From contig CM026432.1 in NCBI GenBank assembly GCA_014871385.1, positions 8,858,825 through 8,922,824 on the forward strand: a stretch of DNA of 64,000 bases. The letters run 5' to 3'. The notes under the pieces are model-generated. The model ran no database searches, had not been told where the DNA came from, and saw nothing but the letters and a program-made list of their open reading frames with translations. The translations under genes and the position numbers were made by a program. Positions 11,550 through 23,116 of this stretch are shown piece by piece (the first letter of the stretch is position 1; every line of letters starts with the position of its first letter). The DNA is from Ceratodon purpureus. Its lineage: Eukaryota > Streptophyta > Bryopsida > Pseudoditrichales > Ditrichaceae.

Positions 11550-13165
11550 ATGGCTCGTTTGGGGGCCGTCGTCTCGCTACTTGCCCTAGTGTTGGCCACG
11601 AGCTTCCTTGCCGTGTCAGCCGGCGGGCTGACGGCAAATTACTATGCCAAGACTTGTCCCAGCGTCGATAAAGTTGTCCGCGAGACCGTGTACCGTCTGT
11701 ACGAGAAGAAGGGCAACATTGCCACTTCCTTGATTCGATTCGGTTTCCACGATTGGTTCAATGTAAGCACCAGGTTATTGTATGTCAAAATTTGGGTTAG
11801 TTTGATCAGCATATTTCGTTGGTACCGATTTGAATTCCAATTTTATACCTCATCTAATTTGCCGCGCATGGTGTTGTTGATTACAGGGCGCCGATGCATC
11901 GTTTTTGCTTAAGTCGCTGCCAGGGAAAACCTCGGAGAAGGACTCCACCACGCAGGAAGGCATGCGAAACGAGAAGTACGTGGACAACATCAAAGCAGCC
12001 GTTGATGCGGCATGCGGACCTAATGTAGTGTCGTGTGCTGACATCTTGGCAGTGGGAGCAGCTGCGGGCGTGCAAGTGGTCAGTAGAAGATTTCTCTTCG
12101 CTATGCTGGTTTTAGTGATTGAATCAATGTTAGAGTTTCGGGAGCAAATCCTCTTGAAGTTATGAGTTATCTACTCGCCGGACTGACTCCTTTCTTTGAA
12201 TATTTCTTGCAGCTGGGGGGACCATACATCCCAATTCTATTCGGACGCAGGGACAGTCGTGTCAGTTTGAAATCGTCCGCAGACAAGATCCCACCTCCCC
12301 AAGGTGATGTTACCAGTTTTTTGAAATTCTTCGCCGAAAGGGGCATCAATACTGAGCAGGCCGTCGCTTTGATGGGTACGTACCTCTCAATCCATAAGAA
12401 GATTATCATTGAACTAATTGTTAATGCACTCCGCAGATACCATTAGCATTCTAAAGCTATATAATGATCAAATCTTCGATGTGTACCTTAGTGACCTCCA
12501 AATGTTGAATTCCGAAACCTAGTTATCTTTTGAAGTGAGCAATGACATCAGATTGCATAAGTCTACCAACACTCGCTCATATATTCATTGAGACACTCAA
12601 TTGAATTTGGCTGAAGGGGATCCTTATGGGACTAGGAATTTCAATCTAGAATATAGAACGTTTGTGAGAATTTGTGAGGATTTTATGTCTGTTGCAAAGA
12701 GACTGATGGCACTACTGGTTTTTGTTTGTGCTAATTTTTCGTTTTGATATGTTTTTTGGGGGGTCAGGTGCCCACACTATCGGTAGAGCTCATTGTGTGA
12801 GCTTCAAGGAACGGATTTACCCCAAAGTCGACCCCCAGATGGACCCCAAATTCGCCGACATGCTCAAGCACAGGTGCCCACCCAATCCAACTGAGGTTCA
12901 CTTCACCTACTTCCGCAATGACGAGCAGTCACCCATGGCCTTCGACAACCACTACTACGTCAACCTGGTGGCAAAGCAAGGTTTGATGGGCATTGATTCC
13001 AAGCTCTACTGGGACAAGAGAACGCAACCTTTTGTGGTGAAATATGCCAAGGATGCCAATTACTGGCGCAAAGTGTTCGCTACTGCCTACAAGCAGATGA
13101 GCGAGTACCAGCCCCTCACCGGCAAGCAGGGCGAAATCCGCAAGAGGTGCTCTTATGTAAATTAG
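11550..13165 (+). CDS. Secreted class III peroxidase, lacking the distal Cys pair
   Basis: Four exons (11550-11762, 11887-12078, 12213-12375, 12768-13165) join in phase to a 321-residue protein, the usual length for the family. Residues 1-24 are a signal peptide (LLALVLATSFLAVSA), so it should act in the apoplast, oxidising phenolics with H2O2. Distal Arg63 and His67 (RFGFHD), the GGP and GRRDS motifs (exon 3), and proximal His192 (GAHTIGRAHC) are present. Six of the eight family cysteines remain: C36, the two in AACGPNVVSCADIL, and those in GRAHC, HRCPP and KRCSY. The other two, normally in HDCFVxGCDAS, are both gone: the segment reads HDWFN-GADAS, with Trp for the first Cys, Ala for the second and one residue fewer. 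Calcium ligands Asp68 and Asp74 survive. No break is seen; it is probably an active but structurally divergent enzyme. Confidence 0.93.
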
Positions 13166-13914
13166 TCTAATTAGTGCTTGCTTAGCAATGAACAGCTAAC
13201 TGAATCTTCGCTGAAATCGTGAATGATTCATTCTTTGCAGCAACTCTGCAATAATGATTTTCAATAATAGGACGCCAAGGCAACTGCCAGTCCTTGCTCC
13301 TTCTTTGCATGTCAAGAGTGGTAATACTCCACAACTCCATGAAATATATCAGCTTCTTCTGTCCACTAGCTACCAAAGACATTTTACTATGACATAGTTG
13401 CCGTCACCAAGTCATTTGCAAGTCACACAACTGAGTTACTTCACGCTTCAGAGAGAGAAACATCGGTCTCCGGAGGAGACCGACGTGAATGAAGTGTCTG
13501 TTCGATCCTACTTCACGCTTCATCACTAGTGCATGTCTAGAAGTACATCGAGGATCGCAGAAAAAAGGTATAATTTAATGCGTCCAGTGCTTAAGATCTA
13601 CGTATATCCTCCTCGTACGGCGGAGTCAGTCAGTAACATATACTAAGTCCTTTCCGTTGAGTGTGGAAAAAATCTGAAGAGTGTCTTTCTAGACTCTAGT
13701 GTGTGTATGAGTAACTTATCTCAGTACGATAATAGCATGATCTTCCTGTGATGGCACAGATGTGCTTCCGGCGCGCAAGTGCCCTCAGCGGCACCTCATA
13801 AATAGTGCACATCATGTTTATGTAGCCTGTAGCTCAAACGATTACACTTCTGACACCCCCATCTTTGCAGAAGTTTAACTGCCGATGTGCTCAACCAGTC
13901 AACACAAAAATATA
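13166..13914. other. Peroxidase 3' flank
   Basis: No gene. A 14-bp direct repeat (TACTTCACGCTTCA, 13437-13450 and 13509-13522) brackets a small perfect hairpin, CGGTCTCC/GGAGACCG at 13464-13482. The significance is unknown. Confidence 0.5.
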
Positions 13915-14016
13915 CTCCCTCTGTCCCATAATGACTTTCTCGTAGGTTTTCTAAAATCTACCTTCACAAGTAGATTTGAGAGAACCTACAAGAAAGTCAT
14001 TATGGGACAGAGGGAG
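13915..14016. mobile_element. Stowaway-type MITE, 102 bp
   Basis: Termini CTCCCTCTGTCCCATAATGA and its reverse complement form an almost fully self-complementary foldback with roughly 45-bp arms. TA sits on both sides (13913-13914 and 14017-14018). The terminus differs by little from the classical Stowaway consensus CTCCCTCCGTC and the TA target duplication is exact, so this is a complete Tc1/mariner-derived MITE. Confidence 0.9.
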
Positions 14017-14053
14017 TATTACTTCACCCAATTGCCAGTAACGAGTGAGCACA

Positions 14054-14385
14054 CCCTTGCGATAAACCTCGCCCTCGTCTTAATGACGAGGGCCCCCCAA
14101 CCAGGGCTGTCATTGGAGGGGGCAAAAAGCCCCCTATATTTTGCATGTTGATGAAAAAAAAAATTAAAATTTTAAAAAAATTTAAAAAATATATAAACTA
14201 ACTAAAATCAATCTAGTGGGTCCCCCTAGGCTAATTCGGGGTCCCCGGTTTCATTAAAAATAAAAAAATTACTAAAAAAGGGCTGCAGGGCCCCTAAAAA
14301 TAGATCAGGGAGGAAAGGAGAAAGGGGAGGAGGAGGGGGAGGGCCCGCCTCGTCATTAAGACGAGGGCGAGGTTTAGAGCGAGGG
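14054..14385. mobile_element. MULE-type MITE, 332 bp, copy 1
   Basis: Inverted ends of about 40 bp (CCCTTGCGATAAACCTCGCC inward, and the matching right arm ending GAGCGAGGG) are flanked by 9-bp direct repeats with one mismatch: GTGAGCACA at 14045-14053 and GTGAACACA at 14386-14394. A 9-bp target duplication is typical of Mutator-like elements. The interior is AT-rich then purine-rich, with no coding capacity. A second copy lies at 44594-44924. Confidence 0.85.
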
Positions 14386-14414
14386 GTGAACACATCGTGC
14401 GGCAACAAGAATTA

Positions 14415-14806
14415 AGGTAATGCGCTCAGAAACCGTCCGAATTTCAGGTTTGCTCATTTGGAATAGTGGTGGAATTTTTTTATAATTTTTGGATGAAGTG
14501 CAAAGCTAGTGCAAAGCCATCCCAAAAAAAAAATCATTTTTTGAGTAAGTCTACAATTTCCTATGAATTTTTGAATGTTCAGCCCTAGGTGCTCCACTAA
14601 CCGTCCCTAGAGTCATGGTTAATACGACCACTTGGATTCTGTGAATAGGACGTTTCTGCACCAATCACAAGCACTCAGTTTCTGCAGCCATAGACGGAAT
14701 TAGAATGATTTTGCACAGTTTCAGGAACAGCCTATGTCAAAGCCTATGGGACGGTTTTTGGGCCGGGACGGTTTTTGGGCCGGGACGGTTTTTGAGCGCA
14801 TTACCT
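14415..14806. mobile_element. MITE-like element with 26-bp inverted ends, about 392 bp
   Basis: Left AGGTAATGCGCTCAGAAACC (14415) and right GGTTTTTGAGCGCATTACCT (ending 14806) are inverted repeats with a single mismatch across the arms. TA lies at 14413-14414 and 14807-14808. Just inside the right end, GCCGGGACGGTTTTTGG is tandemly duplicated. No coding capacity. It begins only 29 bp after the MULE-type MITE. Confidence 0.75.
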
Positions 14807-16433
14807 TACCTGAGTTCAATTCTTTCGAAACCGAATCATATTTTTAGTCGTTCAGTCACCAGGAGTCACTGCACGGGAAACGCACCTGATCGTGGAAATA
14901 TAAACAGTAAACATGATTTGGATGAAGCATAGATTCGAGAGCATGCAGGGTGTAGCAGAGCACAGTAATCACCGACACTAAAACCTGAAGAGACTCCTGT
15001 TGTGAAACTTATATCCACTGCATGAATGAAGAGGGTAGTTCTGCTCATTTGTTTGGACTCTAATAACTTGATAAGTGCCTGATATGAGTAAGGGCTACCA
15101 ATACTCAACAAGGAAACAAAACCAACGAAAGTTATGCATGGCAGATATTTCGGTGTGTTTAAAAATGAATTTCAACCATGAATTTTGTAGTTTCTTACAA
15201 AGATGCGGGGGATTACTAGCTTTGTGGAAAACTAATTTTCCACATAGAAATATTCCAAACTAAATAGAGAGATGTAGCAAAAAATGACATAGGATAGCAT
15301 AACTTTTCTTTTGGAGGACCAATGGGGGAAATTTTCATTTTCATAGAGCAACTACCTTCCCACTCATCTACAATAAAATCTCAGAAATTTATGATTAACA
15401 AGTGCCGTTAAATGCCATTATAGGATGCTGCCTGAATTCTCAAAAAGTCCTTTTCAGGACAAAAGAGCTTAAAGAATCAACATTAAAAATTGTCCAGTAC
15501 TTTTAGCGATACAAAAGTACAGTAGGGACTACCTCCCTCACACTGAAAAATCCCAAACAGACATCATGGACTGGGGATGTAGGCCTTGACTCGTTGGAGT
15601 GAAATTATGAAATATTCCGCTGCTCAGGGCCCACTGATATGGGATGCCATGTCAATGCAGACGAGGATTTATTCCTTTCCTCCTTTTGAAGTTTTAGATT
15701 CAGGTACAGCAGCTTGTGGGCTTATCCTTATCCCATTGGTTCTATGTGGTCCCACAAACCGGACAATGATTGCCATTATTTTCAGGAAAAAAAATTAGTC
15801 GCTCTTTGTTTTTTTTCCTTTTCAAGGAGAGGTGACCATCAATTAGTGCAAAAAAAACCCCAAACCCAGCGATAACTATTAGTCGCTCTTTGTTTAAACC
15901 AAAAAGTAGGAAGGGTTGATTATCCCTCCATAGTTGAGCCACTTATTTTCGTTTTTCACAAATGGCTTGAGCCAATCCTGCACTTAACCTTATTCAAAGG
16001 TATCAAGGTCAATGTGACAGGAACCATAAGTTAGTGAAGTTTGGTTCATAAGCTGAGTAGGACAGAAGAGAAATGTAATTGAATTCAGCTTCGGTGCAAA
16101 ACAACTTGTTACCTCAAATACAGCAGGAATCAAGCGAGGAATCAAAATATGATGCACTCGTCATTTTGAAGGAACACTACCCTTCCTAGAGGATTGCATC
16201 TCTCCCATCCACGTGGACATTCGGAGGGATCCACATCCAGCACAAACTGAACACTACCTTCCACTTCTCAATTGGGTACCCTAGGCAAGAATTCTACACT
16301 AATAGTTCGGCCTAAAAGAGGAAATGCATCAAAAATAAGGTTACATAAAAGGATGATGGATGTAAGAAAATATATCCAGTCCACCCAATCTGAAGGCCTA
16401 TGAACAGTTAAACTAGAAGATCGACGTCTAATT
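14807..16433. other. Intergenic, downstream of the OM64-like gene
   Basis: No supportable gene or repeat. The right part is the 3' flank of the minus-strand gene ending at 16434. Short frames on both strands lack domain features. Confidence 0.5.
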
Positions 16434-19400
16434 TCAGTCATAAAGAAGTTTCTTTAGTCTGCTCAATGCTTCACTAGCTGTTTTATTGGTGGGTTCAAAA
16501 ATAAGAGCTTGCCTAAAATCTGCACACCATACACGCATACCAGCAATCCATATCAGAATCAGCGTTCCAGAGTACCAGCGATCAATCCTCTGATTCTGAC
16601 ACCAGCTATCTGCACATTCCATGTGCTTACTCTGGAATTCTGAACAAATGTATGATCATTAGTTGCAATGTTTGTAATTTGTATTTTTCACCAGTTCACA
16701 AAAAAAATGGCTGCAGAAGATGTACATGTACACTTCTACAGAACCTCCAATTAACCACATTCTGACCTTCAAATATCTATACCAAATGCCTGAAACCAAA
16801 CCTTCCAACCTAGAAAATGTGAAATTTATCGCTCATGTTACTTCTTGAGTATTTATTGAATAGTTATAAACTATTGCTCCGTGACAATCAAACTCCCATT
16901 ATGTCTAGTGAAAACCAACAAAATCAATAGGGTAATATGGAAGACTGAACAAAAACGTTAAGAAAAAAATGAAGACGCTTCTAGTCTGAAAGATGTTATT
17001 TCTTCCTTTGCTCCAACTTTACCCATTTTGGTTCAAAGCCTTTGCAGGCAATAGGGCTCCCAACGTGAAGTGATAAGATTATGGTGTTTATGAGATTTGT
17101 AGAGGACATAAAACACCGCATTAAGCAAAATATTCAGACCAGAGAAAGGACCCGGCCACAAGCACATGGGAAGGCAAGAGCAGGAGGCAAACGCTTGTGA
17201 CCTTCGTCAGCTTCTTTGTAAAATCCCAAAAATTCTCGAGCGGTGCCTCTCCTCAGATATGCTTTTACGCTCTGCAGGTCCACCCAATCATCAGAAACAT
17301 TGACTAATATAATATTGCACAATTACAAAGACAATCGAAACAAACAACACCACTGTTCAGTTCCGTTTGTTCTCCCATGACTACTATAATTCAGAAAGAT
17401 AACACACTCACCTTCTTATCAAGATTCAGTGCCTGGGTACAATCAGATTCCGCCTCTGGAAAACTGCAAAGACGGCAGATTTTATGTGAGCTTGCTGATT
17501 GTCTTTGAAACCAATACGACCTTATCTCAAAACAAATGCCACCTTTGTAATACCATCAATGTTCCTCGTCAGAAAATTAAAAAACTATCCACTTAAACGA
17601 CAGAGGTTCGACTGAAAACGTACTTGCAAAGTTGAAGATGGGCCATAGCACGATTATTGTAGTAAGTTGCATTATTTGCATCCATACGTATGGCATCTGA
17701 GTAATGACTGACAGCTTTCTTGAAATCTTTCTGCTTGAATGCTGCATTACCCTGCACTCATGTCCATAACAACAACTGTGAAGATATTACGCAGCAAGAA
17801 GATAACGTTGAGCTAGAATTCAGAATCTATTATCTGATTACAGTAACTTCCCAAAATCCACCTCTACTTAAACAGCGCAAATAGATCAAATTAAGAGAAT
17901 ATATCATTTGCAATGGAAAGATTACACTAAATGATGACTTAAATGGTGAGGGTAATTCTGAACTGTTCTCTGGCAGGCCCTCAATGTAGTTAAGTCATTG
18001 GATCCAAAATAAATAAATGCGTACACACAAAAACTTCATGTTGTAAGTGAGATTCAAATTTCACACCTTCTCCTTGGCTGATTCGGCAGCATCAGCGTTA
18101 CTATTACTCAAATTAGAATGTTGGTCAACTACGGCTTTATCTTCTGCCTGTACTGTAGCATACACAGCTAGCAGCGTATCAAGTAGAAACCTGTCAGAGC
18201 CCTGCTTGGCAAGTAGGGACACTGCCATGGGCACGTTGTCATGCTCACCTACTGGCATTGTAACCTGCATTGATTTTCGAAGCGTGTCAATAAAATAAAA
18301 CAATTACAGGGAAAGACGGGAAGAAACATCATATCATTGCTAGAATGTACCTAAAATTACAGGACTTTTGGGGAGCTGAGGAGAAGGGGGCACCTGACAG
18401 CAACCAGACATCCCTGCAATACATATCAAATCCATTGTCCTGCTCCGGAATTCCTCGAGCGAGTCTGCTTTGGTATTCAACTTGGGAGGTATGTCCGGGA
18501 TGGTGGGCAGAACCAGAATTGTATCGTTCTATGACACACAAGCAAAGTTAGTTATCTTCCTAATCATCAGAAAAGTGCCCCAGAACAAGATAAATGAACA
18601 TGTCCTATTATATTCCAACGATCTCCAGAAACAGAACTCTAGTTTCCTAACTGCTGAACATGCAAACTAACTTTCTTCTGGCTAACTTGCGAGGGAGGAG
18701 TCTTATATCGACATCTGGAACCATATGTTACCTTGAGAAGATCATTAATTGCATAACGAGCTTCATCCTTAATTCTCTGTAGTATAGGCACCAAATGAGA
18801 ACTAGTTTCAAGCGCAGCTTTCGCTCGTGCAGCTGTAGCAGATCCTAGGTCAGGCTTAGCAGTTGTCAACCATTCTTCGTGATTTAGCTTGAACTCCCAT
18901 CTGTAAAAGGGCGAGGAGAAATTTTTACTACTAAGCAGAAGAGTCCTCGAAGTGCTTACAATATGCACATGTTACTTGCTAAAGAAAACAAATGGAACAT
19001 CACAAATTGGCTAAATCTAATATACACGAATATGACAAACATGTTCCATCGCAGTTTTCATCACAGTCATCCCATTAGATGTAGACAAGTTGCCGGAACA
19101 ATATGATACCCACCTCTGAAGAATTTGCATGGCAGTCCTAAGTAAGGACAATGCTCCCAAATCAGAACCACCATTGATCTCCTTCTGCAGATCCTTCAGA
19201 CTTGGTACAGTTCTTGCCACAAAATCTCCAAGATTAACGTGTTGCAACACTTGTCCTGTAGAAAAGCAACGACAAACAGCACAATCATTAAAAACATTTT
19301 CTAAACATCTGATTCTATTAACAGTATAGAAGCTAACTTGCAACGAATCGGTAAGAGGGAGCCTACGAAGTGTTTATGTGAAAAGACATCTTCTCAAAGA

Positions 19401-21178
19401 ACTGACATAAAACTCCATAGCAGCGATTTAACGAGTGGCCAAAAACATACGTCCGAGAAGCTTCTGAATCGATCTCACAACTGCCCCCACAGATTGTTCA
19501 TTAGGAATTAATGAAAGTTTGAAGCAATCGTCAGCGATAAGAAATCGTCGTGGTTGTCTCACATCCACATAAGGGAGCTGAAGCAAAATGTGCCCCACTT
19601 GCCGCAAGATTGCAGGATCTTTTGCAAAGCAACCTGCAAAATACGGTTGCCCATCTTGGGTTGATGATTGAAGAGATACAAGACTAGTAAATTACACTCC
19701 AGACTCGAAAGCAACCGACATGTAAAGATGCCAAAATTTAACTACTCAAACCATGACATCGTCCAAAAATATATGGTAGGAAAGAGGATATTTACCAACA
19801 GTATCAAAACTTTGTGCCATAGGAGTAACTCCAACCACTGGAACAGCTCCATGTGAAGGACGAAATCCGAGAATTCCACAAAAGGCCGCTGGTACTCGCA
19901 CACTACCGGCAGTGTCCGTACCTAACATCCCGAGTGATCACAAATTTAGGATAAAACAGACAATCGGATATCATCCTTGTAATCAACTTAGACGACAGCA
20001 ACTGCTGCATCTACAGGTCAATTAAACCAAAACATTTGTGCACTTCAGTTGCAGGTTCCGGCAAGCACCCACCTAGTGAGAAGTCTACCAGGTCTGCGGC
20101 TACAGCAACTGCTGACCCACTTGACGAACCTCCCGGAACACGGTTCGGTGCTGCAGGATTAACAGGTGTTCCGTAATGTTTATTATCTCCAATGATGCTG
20201 CACAATCCACATCATTATGCTTTAATACTCTTATGTGCAAGAACTTGACACAGCTACTAGTAGAAGCACCCCTTTACGAAATGCTCATTGAAAACACTGC
20301 CTGCTCAACAAAATTTCATCATCTTTGAAGAGGTAAAAACGTCCACCTGTAAGCAAGCTCGTCCATATGTAGCTTTCCAATGCATGTCGCGCCAGCCTCT
20401 ACAATAACCTTAACAGCTGGAGCGGTATACGTAGCAGGCTCATGTGTTGACGCCCAATCCGGATTCCCAAAACCTGTGACATATCCTTCCACATCGAATC
20501 TGTCGTCCACCAAATGATTACATTAGCAAGGTACAAAGTTAACTGTTAATATGCACCATACAAAAATCGCAAAAAACATGTCTAGTAGTGAACTACAAAG
20601 ATATGAAAACCGATGTGCCAACTTCTCAGTGATACTTAGAAGGAAGTACAACATATCCCAGTCCAAGATGAATAGAGCTAAACTGAATTGACCAACATAA
20701 ACCCTGGAATCCTTATCAATATCAAGCTCCCACTAAAGCATAATCCCAAACGACCTGAGAAACCTGTACTTTCAGATGATTCATATCCTACAGCTTGAAC
20801 ATGTACCATCTCCCCATGATGTCTAACAGTACTAGGGTTGAATTTTGCATCAACAAGGAGCTCGTGTTTCCTTCATGAGGGATCAATGAGAAGTACAGGT
20901 GACTAAGTCCTGCTGCCATCATTTACCCACAAAGCCATCCAACAAAAAGTCTGAACCAGTACTTACATGTCTTTAATAGCAAATGTGAGTCCAGAAAGGG
21001 GAAGTGGAGCGCTCGGAGGCGGTGGCGGAGGCGGAGGTAGCAACTCGAAGTACTCAATAAAAGCGCCATTATCCTTCCTGCCTGTCAATCTTAGGGCACG
21101 CCGAAGAATGAAAATTCCAGCTAACCCAAGGCCTAGCAAAACCCCGACAGACCTCGCCAGGAACTTATCGTTCCCCAT
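16434..21178 (-). CDS. OM64-like: TOC64/OM64-type outer-envelope preprotein receptor: TM anchor, amidase domain, TPR
   Basis: Thirteen exons join in phase to 592 residues: 21178-20967, 20499-20347, 20197-20073, 19921-19796, 19633-19451, 19255-19114, 18900-18732, 18528-18394, 18264-18067, 17751-17624, 17463-17412, 17271-17202, 16519-16434. Order: N-terminal membrane anchor (about residues 10-26), a run of nine prolines (48-56 area), amidase-signature domain (about 62-470), then three TPR repeats from 482 with carboxylate-clamp-type residues ([26 protein letters not shown]). The family docks Hsp90/Hsp70-bound preproteins at the chloroplast or mitochondrial outer membrane. Unusually, the amidase triad is complete: Lys69 (AIKD), Ser146 (GGSSSGS) and Ser170 (TDTAGSVR), with the canonical 24-residue Ser-Ser spacing. 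As I recall, the flowering-plant TPR members carry Gly or another residue at the last position. It may therefore be both receptor and amidase. Confidence 0.95.
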
Positions 21179-23116
21179 GGTTCCTCAGCGAAAATCCTTC
21201 AGCAATCCGAAGAGTAGAGCGCAGTCCAAAAAAACGCGAGTACCCAGCTACTATATACCAATTCCCCAGCTCGCAGATCCTCGAAGAAACCTTCAGAAAG
21301 CAGCTGGCCGCTTGGAATCACATCCTAAAACCCCCCGAGCTACAACACGCCCACCCTCACCAGTGACCAATTCCCCAGAAACCTTGAATTCCTCCCAAAC
21401 TCAAACCCAAGAGTAACCAACTTCAACTCACAGCTCTGCTTCAACTTCCAATTCGCATCACCGCAGCTCGCCACCAAACGCATCACCAGTGGATCAGGTT
21501 CATGTTCTCAACACCCCAAAGCTCTCAAGGAACTCCTCAAATCCTCGAATCTCAAGCACAACCCCCAATTCTACCACCTCACCCGTACCACCATCAAAAC
21601 TAAGATGTCACAGATGTCACAGATGTCCAAAGTGATGTTTACAACATCATAAACAGAATTAAACCCCACTAATCACAGGAAAAAATTGCCTGGACTCCGA
21701 CCCAAATGAGCTACCGACACAATGAGCTCTCGACAAGTAATCCCTAATAAAAGCGCAAACCCACACGAGCAACCAATCCTCCCGAACGAACAAACATTGA
21801 AAATGAGCTTCCAAACCCAGGGTGAGAGTAAGCGACCGATTATGAAGAGAGGAAGATGATTAGGGTTGAGTGGCGTGGGCTACGAATGTCCTCCATCATG
21901 TCGCCGAAGCGGGTATTGCTCTTCATCCATGCCACAGTGCGAAGATGCAAACTTACTTCGCAAGCTGGTGATGAAAATCACCGTCACCGGTGACTGGAAA
22001 AGGCCACTCAATTCGCTGATTCACACCATCAGTCAACTGACAAGTTGAGTGCTTTGGAAGCGGTTGTGATGGATCATGTGCGACACTTGGGCGACTCTCA
22101 GACGTCGAGCTATGATCATGTTGGAGGATGTGAATTGGTTGCGCACAGCATGTGGCGATGATGGTGAGCAGGATTGCGAGCTTTAATTAATTCAGTGGGC
22201 TTAAGTTAGATCAGGGCTATGATGGTTCGACGAGCTTGCTTCGTGAGAAAAGAGCGAGCACGGTGCGAGTGACCGTGAGTGACGTCTTGTGGTTTGGCAC
22301 TTGAGTTGATCGTCGTTGGGGCGAGACCCAATTGAGATCACCATTTCGTTGCACACGTTTGGGTAACCGCCGAAAATGGAGGGCCCAGCAGCCCGCTTCT
22401 GTCTTTCCTCTCCCCTCTCCTGCTTGCTCTTTCGAGTTTTGTTTCCTTTGAGTTTTGTTCATCTGGTTGATGATGTTGTTTGTTTTGAGTCAGTGATCGT
22501 CTTGTGAGTTAGGTGAGGATAACTTTTGTGTCCTTTGTTGAACATGTCAAGGCTTGGATTGAGGAGTTGCAAGTTGCAGCTTTGTACAGTACTGTGGTGA
22601 GGACTCATGAGTACTTGGAAGAAGTTTTCCAAGGGTGAGGAATCGGTCCAGGGAGCAATTGTTAATTACGTGTTTTGTCAGGGTTAAGGGAGAGGAGCTG
22701 GTGTAATCCTTTTGTTTCTGAGGAAGACCTGTTCTTTCTCGAAGTGGGTCTGTTATCTGCTGTTTGTTGAACTTCGTGTCGTTGAGGTTTCACTTCAAAG
22801 TGTAGTGTCTGGAGTTGAAGTCAGGTTTTGCTACACTGGGTTCGTGAAAGCAGTCTGCATTGTTCTCTCTTGAGGGAAGGCAATCATCTGTAGAAGCCCA
22901 AGGAGTATAAGCGATCAGGTTGTGTAGAGTGTTCTCCTTGTGGAGATCGATTGGTTTGACATGGAATGCAATGGGATGGATTGTCTGCCAAGTCGCAATG
23001 TTGGGACCTCACACGCACACAGCTTGTGTTGATGGTGATAACGTAGCCATCGTCGTTAGTGTGGCATGGTAGAGGTCGGAAACAAACTATAACGGCGCAC
23101 GAAAATTGGACCCAAA
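21179..23116. promoter_or_regulatory. 1.9-kb divergent intergenic region between the TOC64/OM64 paralogues
   Basis: The two starts (21178 minus, 23117 plus) face apart, so both promoters must lie here. I find no gene in it; the short frames are chance or lie in 5' leaders. No repeated element is obvious. Confidence 0.6.

Noticed and set aside
20967-21416. 149-codon plus-strand frame with a glycine run
   Set aside because: Antisense shadow of exon 1 of the OM64-like gene, where the proline run gives poly-Gly on the other strand.
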